Both the position numbers and the translations under genes were made by a program. A DNA stretch of 64,000 nucleotides, from NCBI RefSeq assembly GCF_016031655.1, contig NZ_JACCHQ010000001.1:248001-312000 (forward strand). Reading direction: 5' to 3'. Shown here piece after piece: positions 17,547-25,746 of this stretch; position 1 is the first letter of the stretch, and each line of letters opens with the position of its first letter. The notes under the pieces are model-generated. The model had not been told where the DNA came from. It saw nothing but the letters and a program-made list of their open reading frames with translations, and searched no databases. This DNA is from Bradyrhizobium glycinis. GTDB taxonomy: Bacteria > Pseudomonadota > Alphaproteobacteria > Rhizobiales > Xanthobacteraceae.

Positions 17547-18853
17547 TGCCGGCGAGCCTCGTCATCTCCGCGCCGGCCTCCGGCGTCGGCAAGACCACGC
17601 TGACGCTGGCGCTCGCGCGCGCCTGGCGCCATCGTGGCTTGAGCGTGCAGTGCTTCAAGAGCGGACCCGATTACATCGATCCTGCCTTCCACGCCGCGGC
17701 CACGGGGCGCGCCTCGGTCAACGTCGACAGCTGGGCGATGGATCACAACACCATCGGGCATCTCGTCAGCCGTGGGGCCGATGCCGATGTCGTGCTCGCC
17801 GAGGGATCGATGGGACTGTTCGACGGCGTCGCCGCGCGCGGTGTCTCCGGCACGGGAGCGACCGCCGACATCGCGGAGATGCTGGGCTGGCCGGTGGTTC
17901 TGGTGATCGATCCCTCCGGCCAGGCGCAGACTGCGGCAGCGATCGCCGCGGGCCTTCGCGATTACCGCGCCGGCGTGCGCCTTGGCGGCGTCGTGCTCAA
18001 TCGCATCGCCAGCGCGCGCCACGAGGATCTGGTGCGGCGCGCGCTGAACGAGGCCGGCATCAAAGTGTTCGGCGCGCTGCCGCGTCACGCCGAGATCAGC
18101 CTGCCGAAGCGGCATCTCGGCCTCGTGCAGGCCGAGGAGCAGGCCGAGATCGGCAAGCTGATCGACGAGGCCGCGCGCTTTGTCGCCGAGCACGTCGATC
18201 TCGATGCAGTGCTCCACTCGGCAGGCAAATGGTCGCCGCAAGCTGCGAACGGCTTGAACGTGACGCCGCCCGGCCAGCGCATCGCGCTGGCGCGCGATGC
18301 GGCGTTCTCCTTCGTCTATCCGCATATGCTGGAAGCCTGGCGCGCGGCGGGCGCCGAGATCGTGCCGTTCTCGCCGCTGGCCGATGAAGCGCCCGATGCG
18401 AGCGCCGACGTGTGCTGGCTGCCGGGCGGCTATCCCGAGCTTCATGCGGGAAAGATCGCGGCCAATGCGCGCTTTCGCAGCGGCGTGCGCGCTTTCGCCG
18501 AAACGCGACCCGTGCATGGCGAATGCGGAGGCTATATGGTGCTGGGCGCAGGCCTCACCGACGCCGAAGGCGTCCGCCATGAGATGACGGGGCTGCTGGG
18601 CCTCGAGACTAGCTTTGCCAAGCGCCGCATGCATCTCGGCTATCGTCTGGCCGAACTCGCCGCGGCGATGCCGGGGCATCAGCGTGGCGCGCGCCTGCGC
18701 GGTCACGAGTTCCACTATTCGACCATCCTCGCGCAACCTGATACGCCGCTCGCGGTCGTGCACGATGCCACCGGTGCGGTCATTGCCGAAACCGGCTCGC
18801 GCCGTGGCCACGCCACCGGCACGTTCTTCCACCTGATCGCGGAGGACCGGTGA
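17546..18853 (+). CDS. cobB: Hydrogenobyrinic/cobyrinic acid a,c-diamide synthase CobB
   Basis: CobB amidates side chains a and c, using ATP and glutamine, before cobalt insertion in the aerobic route. It has an N-terminal ATPase with APASGVGKTTLT at residues 9-20 and KSGPDYIDPAFH at 38-49, then a glutamine amidotransferase with C327 in HGECGGYMVLG and HEFHYS near the end. At 435 residues the length is normal. An in-frame GTG one codon earlier is a possible alternative start. Its stop lies within the cobA GTGA start. Confidence 0.95.
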   Translation: MPASLVISAPASGVGKTTLTLALARAWRHRGLSVQCFKSGPDYIDPAFHAAATGRASVNVDSWAMDHNTIGHLVSRGADADVVLAEGSMGLFDGVAARGVSGTGATADIAEMLGWPVVLVIDPSGQAQTAAAIAAGLRDYRAGVRLGGVVLNRIASARHEDLVRRALNEAGIKVFGALPRHAEISLPKRHLGLVQAEEQAEIGKLIDEAARFVAEHVDLDAVLHSAGKWSPQAANGLNVTPPGQRIALARDAAFSFVYPHMLEAWRAAGAEIVPFSPLADEAPDASADVCWLPGGYPELHAGKIAANARFRSGVRAFAETRPVHGECGGYMVLGAGLTDAEGVRHEMTGLLGLETSFAKRRMHLGYRLAELAAAMPGHQRGARLRGHEFHYSTILAQPDTPLAVVHDATGAVIAETGSRRGHATGTFFHLIAEDR

Positions 18854-19581
18854 GCGGTTTTGTCTCTTTCGTTTCCGCCGGTCCCGGCGATCCCGAGCTC
18901 CTCACGGTGAAGGGCGCCGCGCGGCTGCGCGAGGCGGATGTCGTGCTCTATGACGATCTTGCCTCCGGCGCGATTCTGGATCTCGCGCGGCCCGGTGCCA
19001 ATCTCGTCGCGGTAGGGAAGCGGGCCGGGCGTCCTTCGACCAAGCAGCACCATGTCAACCGTCTCCTGGTCGACTATGCCGCAACAGGCGCGCGCGTGGT
19101 GCGGCTCAAGTCCGGCGATGCCGGCATTTTCGGCCGGCTCGAGGAGGAGCTGGAAACGCTGCGCGAAGCCGGCATCGGCTACGAGATCGTTCCCGGCGTC
19201 ACATCCGCTTGTGTCGCCGCGGCCCAGGCCGGCATTCCCCTGACCCGGCGGCATACCTCCCGCCGGGTGCAGTTCATCACCGGGGCTGACGTCACCGGCG
19301 AGCTGCCGCCCAATCTGAATTGGCCGGCGCTGGCCGATCCCGAGGCCACGACCGTGGTCTATATGGGCCGGCGCACTTTTCCGGCGCTTGCCGCAAAATT
19401 GATCGCGCACGGCCTCGCCCCCAGCACCCCGGCGCTGTTCGCGGAATCTCTCGGGCGTCCCGACGAACGGCTGGTCCGCACCACGATTGCCGAGCTTGCC
19501 GAGCAGCTTGGGCGCGGCGGCGCCGCTTCCACCGCCGCCGTCATCCTGTTCGGCGCGCTGGCGGGAGAATATCCGGCATGA
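18850..19581 (+). CDS. cobA: Uroporphyrinogen-III C-methyltransferase CobA
   Basis: CobA makes precorrin-2 from uroporphyrinogen III and is the branch-point step into corrins. The 243-residue protein has SAGPGDPELLTVKG at residues 9-22, VLYDDLAS at 32-39, and KSGDAGIFGRLEEE near 90-103. The start is GTG, overlapping the cobB stop as GTGA. It closes the long plus-strand operon. No CysG-type precorrin-2 dehydrogenase domain is fused, as expected for the cobalamin-specific form. Confidence 0.95.
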   Translation: MSGFVSFVSAGPGDPELLTVKGAARLREADVVLYDDLASGAILDLARPGANLVAVGKRAGRPSTKQHHVNRLLVDYAATGARVVRLKSGDAGIFGRLEEELETLREAGIGYEIVPGVTSACVAAAQAGIPLTRRHTSRRVQFITGADVTGELPPNLNWPALADPEATTVVYMGRRTFPALAAKLIAHGLAPSTPALFAESLGRPDERLVRTTIAELAEQLGRGGAASTAAVILFGALAGEYPA

Positions 19582-19641
19582 GAGCTCCGGCAGCGGTTCG
19601 CCCCTTGACGCCCGCGATACGAAAGGGGCACACAAGAGCGG

Positions 19642-19830
19642 CATGGTGCTCGACGCGGCGCAAAGCGCCGGAGCATAATCGGGAATGGGGATGGGCGGAC
19701 CCAGTTGCGGCGCCCAAAACCCCAGCCGCCCCCGCGACTGTAAGCGGTGAGGGGCTCCGAACCGCCACTGGACCGCAAGGTCCGGGAAGGCCGGAGAACC
19801 CAGTGAACCGCGAGCCAGGAGACCGGCCGT
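19642..19830 (+). promoter_or_regulatory. Cobalamin (B12) riboswitch 2, leader of the CbiM-like gene
   Basis: Aptamer landmarks appear in order: TCGGGAATGGGG near 19679, CCGCCCCCGCGACTGTAAGC from about 19726, GCCACTG at 19764-19770, CCGGGAAGGC near 19783-19792, and the B12 box CGAGCCAGGAGACCGGCC at 19811-19828. It fills most of the 301-nt gap between cobA and the permease gene. It should repress the cobalt permease, and perhaps cobF-cobT, when B12 is plentiful. Outer boundaries are approximate. Confidence 0.93.
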
Positions 19831-19848
19831 GCACGTATTGAGGCCAAG

Positions 19849-19874
19849 GCCGTCGGGTGTGACGGCAGGAAGGA
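19849..19874 (+). promoter_or_regulatory. Hairpin and Shine-Dalgarno between riboswitch 2 and the permease start
   Basis: GCCGTC at 19849-19854 pairs with GACGGC at 19861-19866 (loop GGGTGT). It is followed at once by a strong Shine-Dalgarno AGGAAGGA (19867-19874), eight bases before the ATG. GACGGC could instead pair with GCCGT just after the B12 box (about 19826-19830), giving two exclusive folds. This is a candidate expression platform; the switch itself is inferred. Confidence 0.45.
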
Positions 19875-19882
19875 ATTGAGCC

Positions 19883-20560
19883 ATGCATATCGAACCCGGG
19901 ATCGTGACGGGCGCCAAGCTCGTGTTGAGTTACGCAACCGGCATCGCCGCAGGCGGCGTTGCCTTGAAGCTTGCGGCCGAAACCGTGCGCGAGCAGGGCG
20001 TCGGCTCGCTCGCGGCGCGCACGCTCGCCACCACGGGTCTCGTGTTCGTCTTCTTCGAGATCCTGCCGCACTTTCCGGTAGGTGTATCAGAGGTGCACTT
20101 CATCCTCGGCTCCACGCTGTTCCTGCTGTTCGGCGCCGCGCCTGCCGCTCTCGGTCTTGCGTTCGGTCTGCTGCTGCAGGGCACGCTGTTTGAGCCGGCC
20201 GACCTGCCGCAATACGGCATGAACGTGACCACGCTGCTGGTGCCGCTGTTCGCGATCCAGGCTGTCGCCACGCGGATCATTGCCCGCAACACCGCCTATG
20301 TCGATTTGAAGTACGGGCAGGCGCTTGCGCTTTCGACGACCTACCAGGCCGGCGTGATCGCCTGGGTGGCGTTCTGGGCGCTTTATGGCTCCGGTTTCGC
20401 CATGAGCAACCTCGCCAGCATCGCGACCTTCGCTGCGTCCTATGCGCTGGTGATCGTGATCGAGCCGCTCGCCGATCTCGCCGTGCTGGCGCTGGCGAAG
20501 TCGCTGCGTGGCGTCACCGCGCCCGGCCTCGTCACGCCGCGCCTGCACAACGCGGCTTAA
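19883..20560 (+). CDS. CbiM-like cobalt transport permease
   Basis: This 225-residue membrane protein belongs to the CbiM/NikM substrate-specificity family of energy-coupling-factor transporters. It starts MHIEPG; in CbiM/NikM the N-terminal Met-His helps bind the metal. At least five hydrophobic segments follow, including TTGLVFVFFEILPHFPVG and the VTTLLVPLFAIQAVA region. No CbiN, CbiQ or CbiO gene is next to it, so it may work alone or with distant partners. A B12 riboswitch immediately upstream supports cobalt uptake. A terminator-like hairpin follows its stop. Confidence 0.85.
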   Translation: MHIEPGIVTGAKLVLSYATGIAAGGVALKLAAETVREQGVGSLAARTLATTGLVFVFFEILPHFPVGVSEVHFILGSTLFLLFGAAPAALGLAFGLLLQGTLFEPADLPQYGMNVTTLLVPLFAIQAVATRIIARNTAYVDLKYGQALALSTTYQAGVIAWVAFWALYGSGFAMSNLASIATFAASYALVIVIEPLADLAVLALAKSLRGVTAPGLVTPRLHNAA

Positions 20561-20568
20561 GAGACAAG

Positions 20569-20591
20569 GGGGCGGCCGTCATGGCCGCCCC
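20569..20591 (+). terminator. GC-rich hairpin between the permease gene and cobF
   Basis: A perfect 9-bp stem, GGGGCGGCC with GGCCGCCCC around GTCAT, starts 9 nt after the permease stop and ends 9 nt before the cobF ATG. There is no T-run after it, so it may be a weak terminator or attenuator. Its 3' arm occupies the place where a cobF Shine-Dalgarno would be expected. Confidence 0.5.
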
Positions 20592-20600
20592 ACACGCCCG

Positions 20601-21350
20601 ATGCTCAAGCTCTCCCTGATAGGCATCGGTTGCGGCGATCCCGAGCAGCTCACGCGCGCCGCGACCCGCGCGATCAACGCGGCCGATCTCATCCTGATCC
20701 CGCGCAAGGGAAGCGCAAAATCCGATCTCGCCGATCTCAGGCGAACGATCTGCGCCGGCGTGCTCACCGACAAGACGAGGCGCATCGCCGAATTCGATCT
20801 TCCCGCGCGCGACGCGACTGAGGCGGACTACCGCAAGGGCGTCGACGATTGGCACGATGCGGTGGCCGCGACCTGGTCGCAGACGATCGCACGGCACCTC
20901 GAAGGTGACGGCAAGGTCGCGCTGCTGATCTGGGGCGATCCGTCGCTCTATGATTCCTCGCTGCGCATTGCGCGGCGATTGCATCCGTTGCCGACAATCG
21001 AAGTCGTGCCTGGGATCACCTCGATCCAGGCGCTGTGCGCGGCGCATGCGCTGCCGCTCAACGACATCGGCGAGCCGTTCCTGGTCACGACGGGGCGGCG
21101 CTTGCGCGATAGCGGCTGGCCGGCGGATGTCGATACGGTCGTGGTGATGCTCGACGGCGGCACGGCGTTCCAGTCGCTCGATCCGGCGGGACTTCACATC
21201 TGGTGGGGTGCCTATCTCGGCATGCCCGATCAGATCCTCATGTCCGGCGCGCTGGCCGAGGTCGGCCCGCGTATCGTCGCGTTGCGGCAAGAGGCGCGCG
21301 AGCGGCACGGCTGGATCATGGACAGCTACATCATCAAGCGCAGGCGTTGA
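20601..21350 (+). CDS. cobF: Precorrin-6A synthase (deacetylating) CobF
   Basis: CobF methylates C1 of precorrin-5 and releases acetate. It is specific to the aerobic pathway. The 249-residue SUMT-like protein shows SLIGIGCGDPEQLT at residues 5-18, ILIPRKGSAKSDLADLR near 31-47, and LIWGDPSLYDSSLRIA near 108-123. The frame is open upstream into the permease gene, but MLKLSLIGIG is the family start. No clear Shine-Dalgarno precedes it; instead there is a GC-rich hairpin. cobT follows after 10 nt. Confidence 0.93.
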   Translation: MLKLSLIGIGCGDPEQLTRAATRAINAADLILIPRKGSAKSDLADLRRTICAGVLTDKTRRIAEFDLPARDATEADYRKGVDDWHDAVAATWSQTIARHLEGDGKVALLIWGDPSLYDSSLRIARRLHPLPTIEVVPGITSIQALCAAHALPLNDIGEPFLVTTGRRLRDSGWPADVDTVVVMLDGGTAFQSLDPAGLHIWWGAYLGMPDQILMSGALAEVGPRIVALRQEARERHGWIMDSYIIKRRR

Positions 21351-21360
21351 GCGAGGCGGC

Positions 21361-22413
21361 ATGCTTCCCGAATGGGTTTATCAGAACTGCCCCGAGGTCT
21401 CCGTGGGTGATCGCGAGGCGGCCATTGCGCGGCAGGCGCAACTGACGAAGCCGACCGGCGCGCTGGGCCGGCTGGAGCAACTCGCAATCGAGCTTGCGGG
21501 TTTGCAAGCGACCGAGCAGCCGCGCGCCGCGCGGGTGCCGATCATCATCTTCGCGGGCGACCACGGCATCGTCGCGCAGGGCGTGTCGGCCTATCCGCAA
21601 GCCGTCACCATCGCGATGATGGCGAATTTTGCCTCCGGAGGCGCTGCGATCTCGGTGCTGGCGCGCGAGCTGGGTTCGAGCCTCGAGGTCGTCGACGCCG
21701 GCACGCTGGCCGAGGAGCAGATCGCGGGAATCGTCACCGACAAGCCGCGGAGCGGCTCGCGCGACTTCAGCGTCGAGGCCGCGCTCACGCCGGCGGAATT
21801 GGCTTTCGCCTTCGAGGCCGGCCAGCGCGCGGTGGTGCGCGCCGAGGCCGGCCGGCCTGATCTCTTGATCTTCGGCGAGATGGGCATCGGCAACACCACG
21901 ACGTCGGCGGCGATTGCTGCGGGCCTGCTCAGTGTGAGCGCCGAAGAGATCGCGGGCAGCGGCACTGGCGTCGATGCAGCCGGCCGCGCGCACAAGGCGC
22001 GGGTGATCGATGCGGCGATCGCGCGCCACGGCATCACTGGGGCCTCGGTCGAGAACATCCTGTGCGCGGTCGGCGGCCTCGAAATCGCGGCGATCTCGGG
22101 CGCGATCATCGCGGCCGCGCAGCGTCGCATTCCCGTATTGATCGACGGTTTCATCGTGTCGGTCGCGGCGCTCGCGGCGGCGCGCCTCAACCCGTCCTGC
22201 CAGCCGTTCCTGTTGCCCTCGCATCAATCGGCGGAGCAGGGACATCGGCTGGTGTTGCGCGCGCTGAACGTGCAGCCGCTGATCAGCCTCGATCTCAGGC
22301 TCGGCGAGGGATCGGGCGCGGCCATTGCGCTGCCGCTGGTCCGCTCTGCCTGCGCGCTTCACAACGGCATGGCGACGTTCGCGCAGGCCAACGTACCGGA
22401 TCGCCCGGCTTGA
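21361..22413 (+). CDS. cobT: Nicotinate-nucleotide-dimethylbenzimidazole phosphoribosyltransferase CobT
   Basis: This enzyme activates dimethylbenzimidazole to alpha-ribazole phosphate (CobU in Pseudomonas denitrificans naming; not the chelatase CobT). The 350-residue product has TKPTGALGRLEQLA at 29-42, FAGDHGIVAQGVSAYP at 64-79, GEMGIGNTTTSAA at 172-184, and E316 in LGEGSGA, matching the catalytic Glu317 of the Salmonella enzyme. It lies just downstream of cobF. The ATG at 21361 follows a short purine-rich GAGGCGGC. It converges on the phosphatase gene with a 6-nt gap. Confidence 0.95.
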   Translation: MLPEWVYQNCPEVSVGDREAAIARQAQLTKPTGALGRLEQLAIELAGLQATEQPRAARVPIIIFAGDHGIVAQGVSAYPQAVTIAMMANFASGGAAISVLARELGSSLEVVDAGTLAEEQIAGIVTDKPRSGSRDFSVEAALTPAELAFAFEAGQRAVVRAEAGRPDLLIFGEMGIGNTTTSAAIAAGLLSVSAEEIAGSGTGVDAAGRAHKARVIDAAIARHGITGASVENILCAVGGLEIAAISGAIIAAAQRRIPVLIDGFIVSVAALAAARLNPSCQPFLLPSHQSAEQGHRLVLRALNVQPLISLDLRLGEGSGAAIALPLVRSACALHNGMATFAQANVPDRPA

Positions 22414-22419
22414 TGCGGC

Positions 22420-22992
22420 TCAGGCCACGCGCTGGTTGACCGAGTCGACGCGCCAGCCGCCCGCGAGCCGGTCGATCCGGGTCAGCGACAGCGGATCGAC
22501 CACGAAGCGCAGCGCGGCTTCCGGTGTGAGATCGAGTGCGATGCAGAGCGCGGCCCGGATGGTGCCGGAATGGACGACCAGCGCCGCAGAGCCCGCCCTA
22601 ATCTGCGACAGGCCCAGGTGGACGCGCGCGACCTGATCCGCAAAGCTTTCGCCGTTCGGCGGCCGTCCGTGCGCCGGATCGCGCCAGACCTGCGCATAGG
22701 CCTCGCCGCCGGTCGCGGCGAGCTCGTCATGCCGATGGCCGGTCCAGTCGCCGAAATCCTGTTCGCGGAATTCGCTGACCAGCTCCGGTTCGAGCCCCAG
22801 CGCGCGCGCCGTCTCGACCGTGCGACGGGCCGGGCTGGCATAGCCGGCGACATCCGCGGGCAAGCGCTGCCTGAGAGCCGCCAATGCCGCGTGATCGCCG
22901 AGGTCGGCCCGCGCATCGGCCGCATGGATCGTCCCCGCTACGCCAACGACGGCCGCATGCCTGATCAACCAGAGGAAGGTCTCGCCTTCCAT
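22420..22992 (-). CDS. Histidine phosphatase, probable alpha-ribazole phosphatase
   Basis: This 190-residue histidine-phosphatase-superfamily protein has the phosphohistidine motif RH at residues 11-12 (WLIRHAAV) and a second active-site histidine in VVHSGTIRAA. Its position among cob genes suggests that it removes the 5'-phosphate from alpha-ribazole phosphate or adenosylcobalamin phosphate (the CobC phosphatase step in Salmonella). The RH motif lacks the usual following glycine (RHA rather than RHG). The ATG at 22992 has GGAG six bases before it; ATG at 22998 is too close to that site. Confidence 0.8.
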   Translation of the reverse strand: MEGETFLWLIRHAAVVGVAGTIHAADARADLGDHAALAALRQRLPADVAGYASPARRTVETARALGLEPELVSEFREQDFGDWTGHRHDELAATGGEAYAQVWRDPAHGRPPNGESFADQVARVHLGLSQIRAGSAALVVHSGTIRAALCIALDLTPEAALRFVVDPLSLTRIDRLAGGWRVDSVNQRVA

Positions 22993-23082
22993 GCTCATCT
23001 CCAAGGAAGTTGGTTGCTGTGGCCACAACGCCGCAACTGGCACATTGACTCTGTCTTGGTGGTAATCCTAGATGCTCGCGAC

Positions 23083-23252
23083 GGTTTTCCCGAGAGGGAA
23101 TGAAAAGGGAATGCGGTGCGGGGAAAATTGTCCCCAATGCCGCGGCTGCCCCCGCAACTGTAAGCGGTGAATCCTTCGTCACGAGCCACTGGGTCCTCGG
23201 TCCCGGGAAGGCGACGAAGCGGTCATGACCCGCGAGCCAGGAGACCTGCCGT
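23083..23252 (+). promoter_or_regulatory. Cobalamin (B12) riboswitch 3, leader of the TonB-dependent receptor
   Basis: Landmarks in order are AAGGGAATGCGG near 23105, GGCTGCCCCCGCAACTGTAA from about 23144, GAGCCACTGGG near 23183, CCCGGGAAGGC near 23202, and the B12 box GCGAGCCAGGAGACCTGCC at 23232-23250. It lies 130 nt before the receptor start, within the 390-nt gap after the divergent phosphatase gene. It should repress the receptor when B12 is abundant. Outer edges are approximate. Confidence 0.94.
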
Positions 23253-23331
23253 CAGCCGTGGTCACACGCGAAGATGTCGGTCGGGGAGTACAGACATTCG
23301 GCTTCATCGGACGGCTGCAAGGCCAAAGGTG

Positions 23332-23376
23332 AAACCTCGTTCGCTGTGACGTGCCACTGACGTCATACCGAGGTTT
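23332..23376 (+). promoter_or_regulatory. Hairpin holding the receptor ribosome-binding site after riboswitch 3
   Basis: AAACCTCG (23332-23339) pairs perfectly with CGAGGTTT (23369-23376). Inside, TGACGT (23347-23352) pairs with ACGTCA (23360-23365). The 3' arm contains GAGG, the only good Shine-Dalgarno for the GTG start at 23383 (spacing 9). So the folded stem would hide the ribosome-binding site, the classic translational expression platform. A T4 run after the stem also allows a weak terminator reading. Confidence 0.6.
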
Positions 23377-23382
23377 TGTACC

Positions 23383-25737
23383 GTGTCTTCCATCCGTATC
23401 GCACGACCGTGCCGCGTCCTGCTGGTTTCCGCCGCGTTCACGTCCTTCGCTCTCGGTCTGCCTGCCGCTCTGGCGCAGCAGGCCCGAGAGTCGCTGCCGC
23501 CCGTCGAGGTGTCGCCCGCCCAGGCGCGCAAGCCGGCCAAACCGGCAGCAGGAGTGGCGCAGAGCGCACGCCGCGCGGTAGCGCGCAGGCCGGCGGCAAC
23601 ATCCGCAGCGCCAAAACCTGTCACGGCGGATTCGACGCCGCAGACGCCGCTCAACAGCAATGCCGTTGCCGAAAGCGCCTCGCGGCTCGGCCTGACGGTG
23701 CGGCAGACGCCCGCGACCGTCGAAGTTGTCGCCGCCGAAACCATGCGCGAGCAGGGCTATCGCACCGTATCCGAGGTGGCGCAGGGCGCCGTCGGCGTCA
23801 CCTCCGGCGACAACCCAGCCGAGCCTTCGGCCTTCTCCATGCGCGGCTTCACCAACAGCCAGATCAACACGCTCTACAACGGCATCAAGATCGGTCCGCA
23901 GAACATGACCTCGCGGATCGTGGATACCGCCAATCTCGAAGCGGTGGAATTGCTGAAAGGCCCGGCCTCGCTGATCTCGGGCGAGGGCGCCGCAGGCGGC
24001 GCCATCAACTTCGTCACCAAGCAGCCGCACACCGGAGCTGTCAGCAACGAAGCTGATTTTTCCTGGGACTCGCTGAATTCGTTCCGTGCCCATTACGGCT
24101 CCGGCGGAAGCACCAATGTACAAGGGCTGGACTATCGCTTCGACATCAGCCGTTCCACGCTCAACGGCTTTGCCGACGACACCAATGTCAAGACGTTCGG
24201 CACATCCGGCCAGCTCAACTACCGTATCTCCGACAGCCTCAGGATCTGGGGCGCGGTCGAGTATCGCGAAGACCGCTCGAAGGCCTATTGGGGCGCGCCG
24301 CTGGTGCCGGTGGCCTTCAGCGGTTCGCATGCAACGACGGGGATCGTCTCCGGCAATTACGTCTCGAACTACAACAGCACCAATCTTGGTGCTGTCACCA
24401 TCGACGACCGCACCTTCAATACCAATTACAACGTCCTGGACAACCGCAACGTCGCCCAGGAGGTCTGGCTGCGCGGCGGCTTTGAGCTGAAGCTCGCGCC
24501 TGATCTGACGCTGAAAAGCCAGGCCTATGGTTACGGTGCCGAACGAACCTGGTTCAACAACGAGATCGAGGCGTTCAACTCCACCACGAACCTCGTCGAT
24601 CGCGAGCGCTTCTATGTCGCCCACAGCCAGCGGCTGGTCGGCACCATCACCGACCTGATCTGGGACACAAATATTGCGGGCTTCGACAACCGGCTGGTCA
24701 CGACGCTCTCGTCGAGCTACCTCGACTTCGTCAGGCCCGGCGCAGCAAACTTTCCCGGCGATTCCGTTTCACTGGTCAACCCCAACCGCGGCTTCTACGG
24801 CCTGCTCACGACACAGCAGCAGACCGCGCGCATCGACAACGAGGCGCTGTCATTCGAGGACCGGGTGAAGCTGACGCGCAGCTTCGCGCTGATCGGGGGG
24901 CTGCGTGTCGAGCATATCGGGCTCGACCGCAACTCGACCAACTCTGCGGGACTCGTGAAGGCGGGCTTTCCATTCACGAAAGACTGGGCGCCGGTGACGG
25001 GCCGCATCGGCTACACCTGGGAGGCCGTACCCGGCCTCACCTTCTTCAGCCAGTACGCCACCGGTGCCGACGTCGCAGCCAACAATGTCTTTTTGCTGGG
25101 GCCGACCCAGCCGCTCGACCTGACCACCGCGCGCACCTACGAGACTGGCGTCAAGCATCTGTTCTGGGACAACAGGGCGGAGTGGTCGTTCTCGGCCTAC
25201 GACATCCTGCGCAAGAACGTCTATGCGGCGGCCGGCGGGCAGGCGCTCAACATCGCCGGGCGACAGGAATCCAGGGGCGTCGAGCTTGCCGCCTCCGTGC
25301 GCCTGATCGAGCCGCTGCGGCTGTGGGGCAACATCGCCTATGTCGATGCGCGCTATGCCGACTACAATTTTGCCGGCGGCTCGTTCTCCGGCAATACGCC
25401 GCCGAACGTGCCGCGTATCGTCGCCAACGCCGGCGCATCGTACCGGTTCTTCACGCCCTGGCCGGTGGAGCTCGGCATCACCGGTCGTCATGTCGGCGAC
25501 CGCTACAACACCGATGCCAACGTCGTGACGATGAAGGCCTATACCGTGGCCGACGTCTATGCCTTCGTGGACATCCCCAAGACCGTGTTCAATGCGGTCG
25601 ACCAGGCCCGCCTGACCTTCCGTGTCCGCAACATCGCCGACAAGCGCTACGCGATCTGGGGCGATCCGTTCTATCCCGACCAGATCCTGTTGGGCGCGCC
25701 GCGCACCTACGAGATCTCGGCCGCGTTCAAATGGTGA
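23383..25737 (+). CDS. TonB-dependent outer-membrane receptor under B12 riboswitch control
   Basis: The 784-residue protein has a signal peptide (about residues 1-31, ending ALAQQ), a Pro/Ala-rich linker, a plug domain (RQTPATVEVVAAETM, then SMRGFTNSQINTLYNG and VELLKGPASLISGEGA) and a C-terminal beta-barrel closing in FKW. Family-wise it resembles siderophore receptors of the FhuA/FhuE type. The B12 riboswitch implies a corrinoid or a cobalt chelate as ligand instead of, or besides, iron. The start is GTG; no ATG fits. It is followed after 9 nt by a PepSY membrane protein, so the two form an operon. Confidence 0.88.
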   Translation: MSSIRIARPCRVLLVSAAFTSFALGLPAALAQQARESLPPVEVSPAQARKPAKPAAGVAQSARRAVARRPAATSAAPKPVTADSTPQTPLNSNAVAESASRLGLTVRQTPATVEVVAAETMREQGYRTVSEVAQGAVGVTSGDNPAEPSAFSMRGFTNSQINTLYNGIKIGPQNMTSRIVDTANLEAVELLKGPASLISGEGAAGGAINFVTKQPHTGAVSNEADFSWDSLNSFRAHYGSGGSTNVQGLDYRFDISRSTLNGFADDTNVKTFGTSGQLNYRISDSLRIWGAVEYREDRSKAYWGAPLVPVAFSGSHATTGIVSGNYVSNYNSTNLGAVTIDDRTFNTNYNVLDNRNVAQEVWLRGGFELKLAPDLTLKSQAYGYGAERTWFNNEIEAFNSTTNLVDRERFYVAHSQRLVGTITDLIWDTNIAGFDNRLVTTLSSSYLDFVRPGAANFPGDSVSLVNPNRGFYGLLTTQQQTARIDNEALSFEDRVKLTRSFALIGGLRVEHIGLDRNSTNSAGLVKAGFPFTKDWAPVTGRIGYTWEAVPGLTFFSQYATGADVAANNVFLLGPTQPLDLTTARTYETGVKHLFWDNRAEWSFSAYDILRKNVYAAAGGQALNIAGRQESRGVELAASVRLIEPLRLWGNIAYVDARYADYNFAGGSFSGNTPPNVPRIVANAGASYRFFTPWPVELGITGRHVGDRYNTDANVVTMKAYTVADVYAFVDIPKTVFNAVDQARLTFRVRNIADKRYAIWGDPFYPDQILLGAPRTYEISAAFKW

Positions 25738-25746
25738 GGCCTTCGC

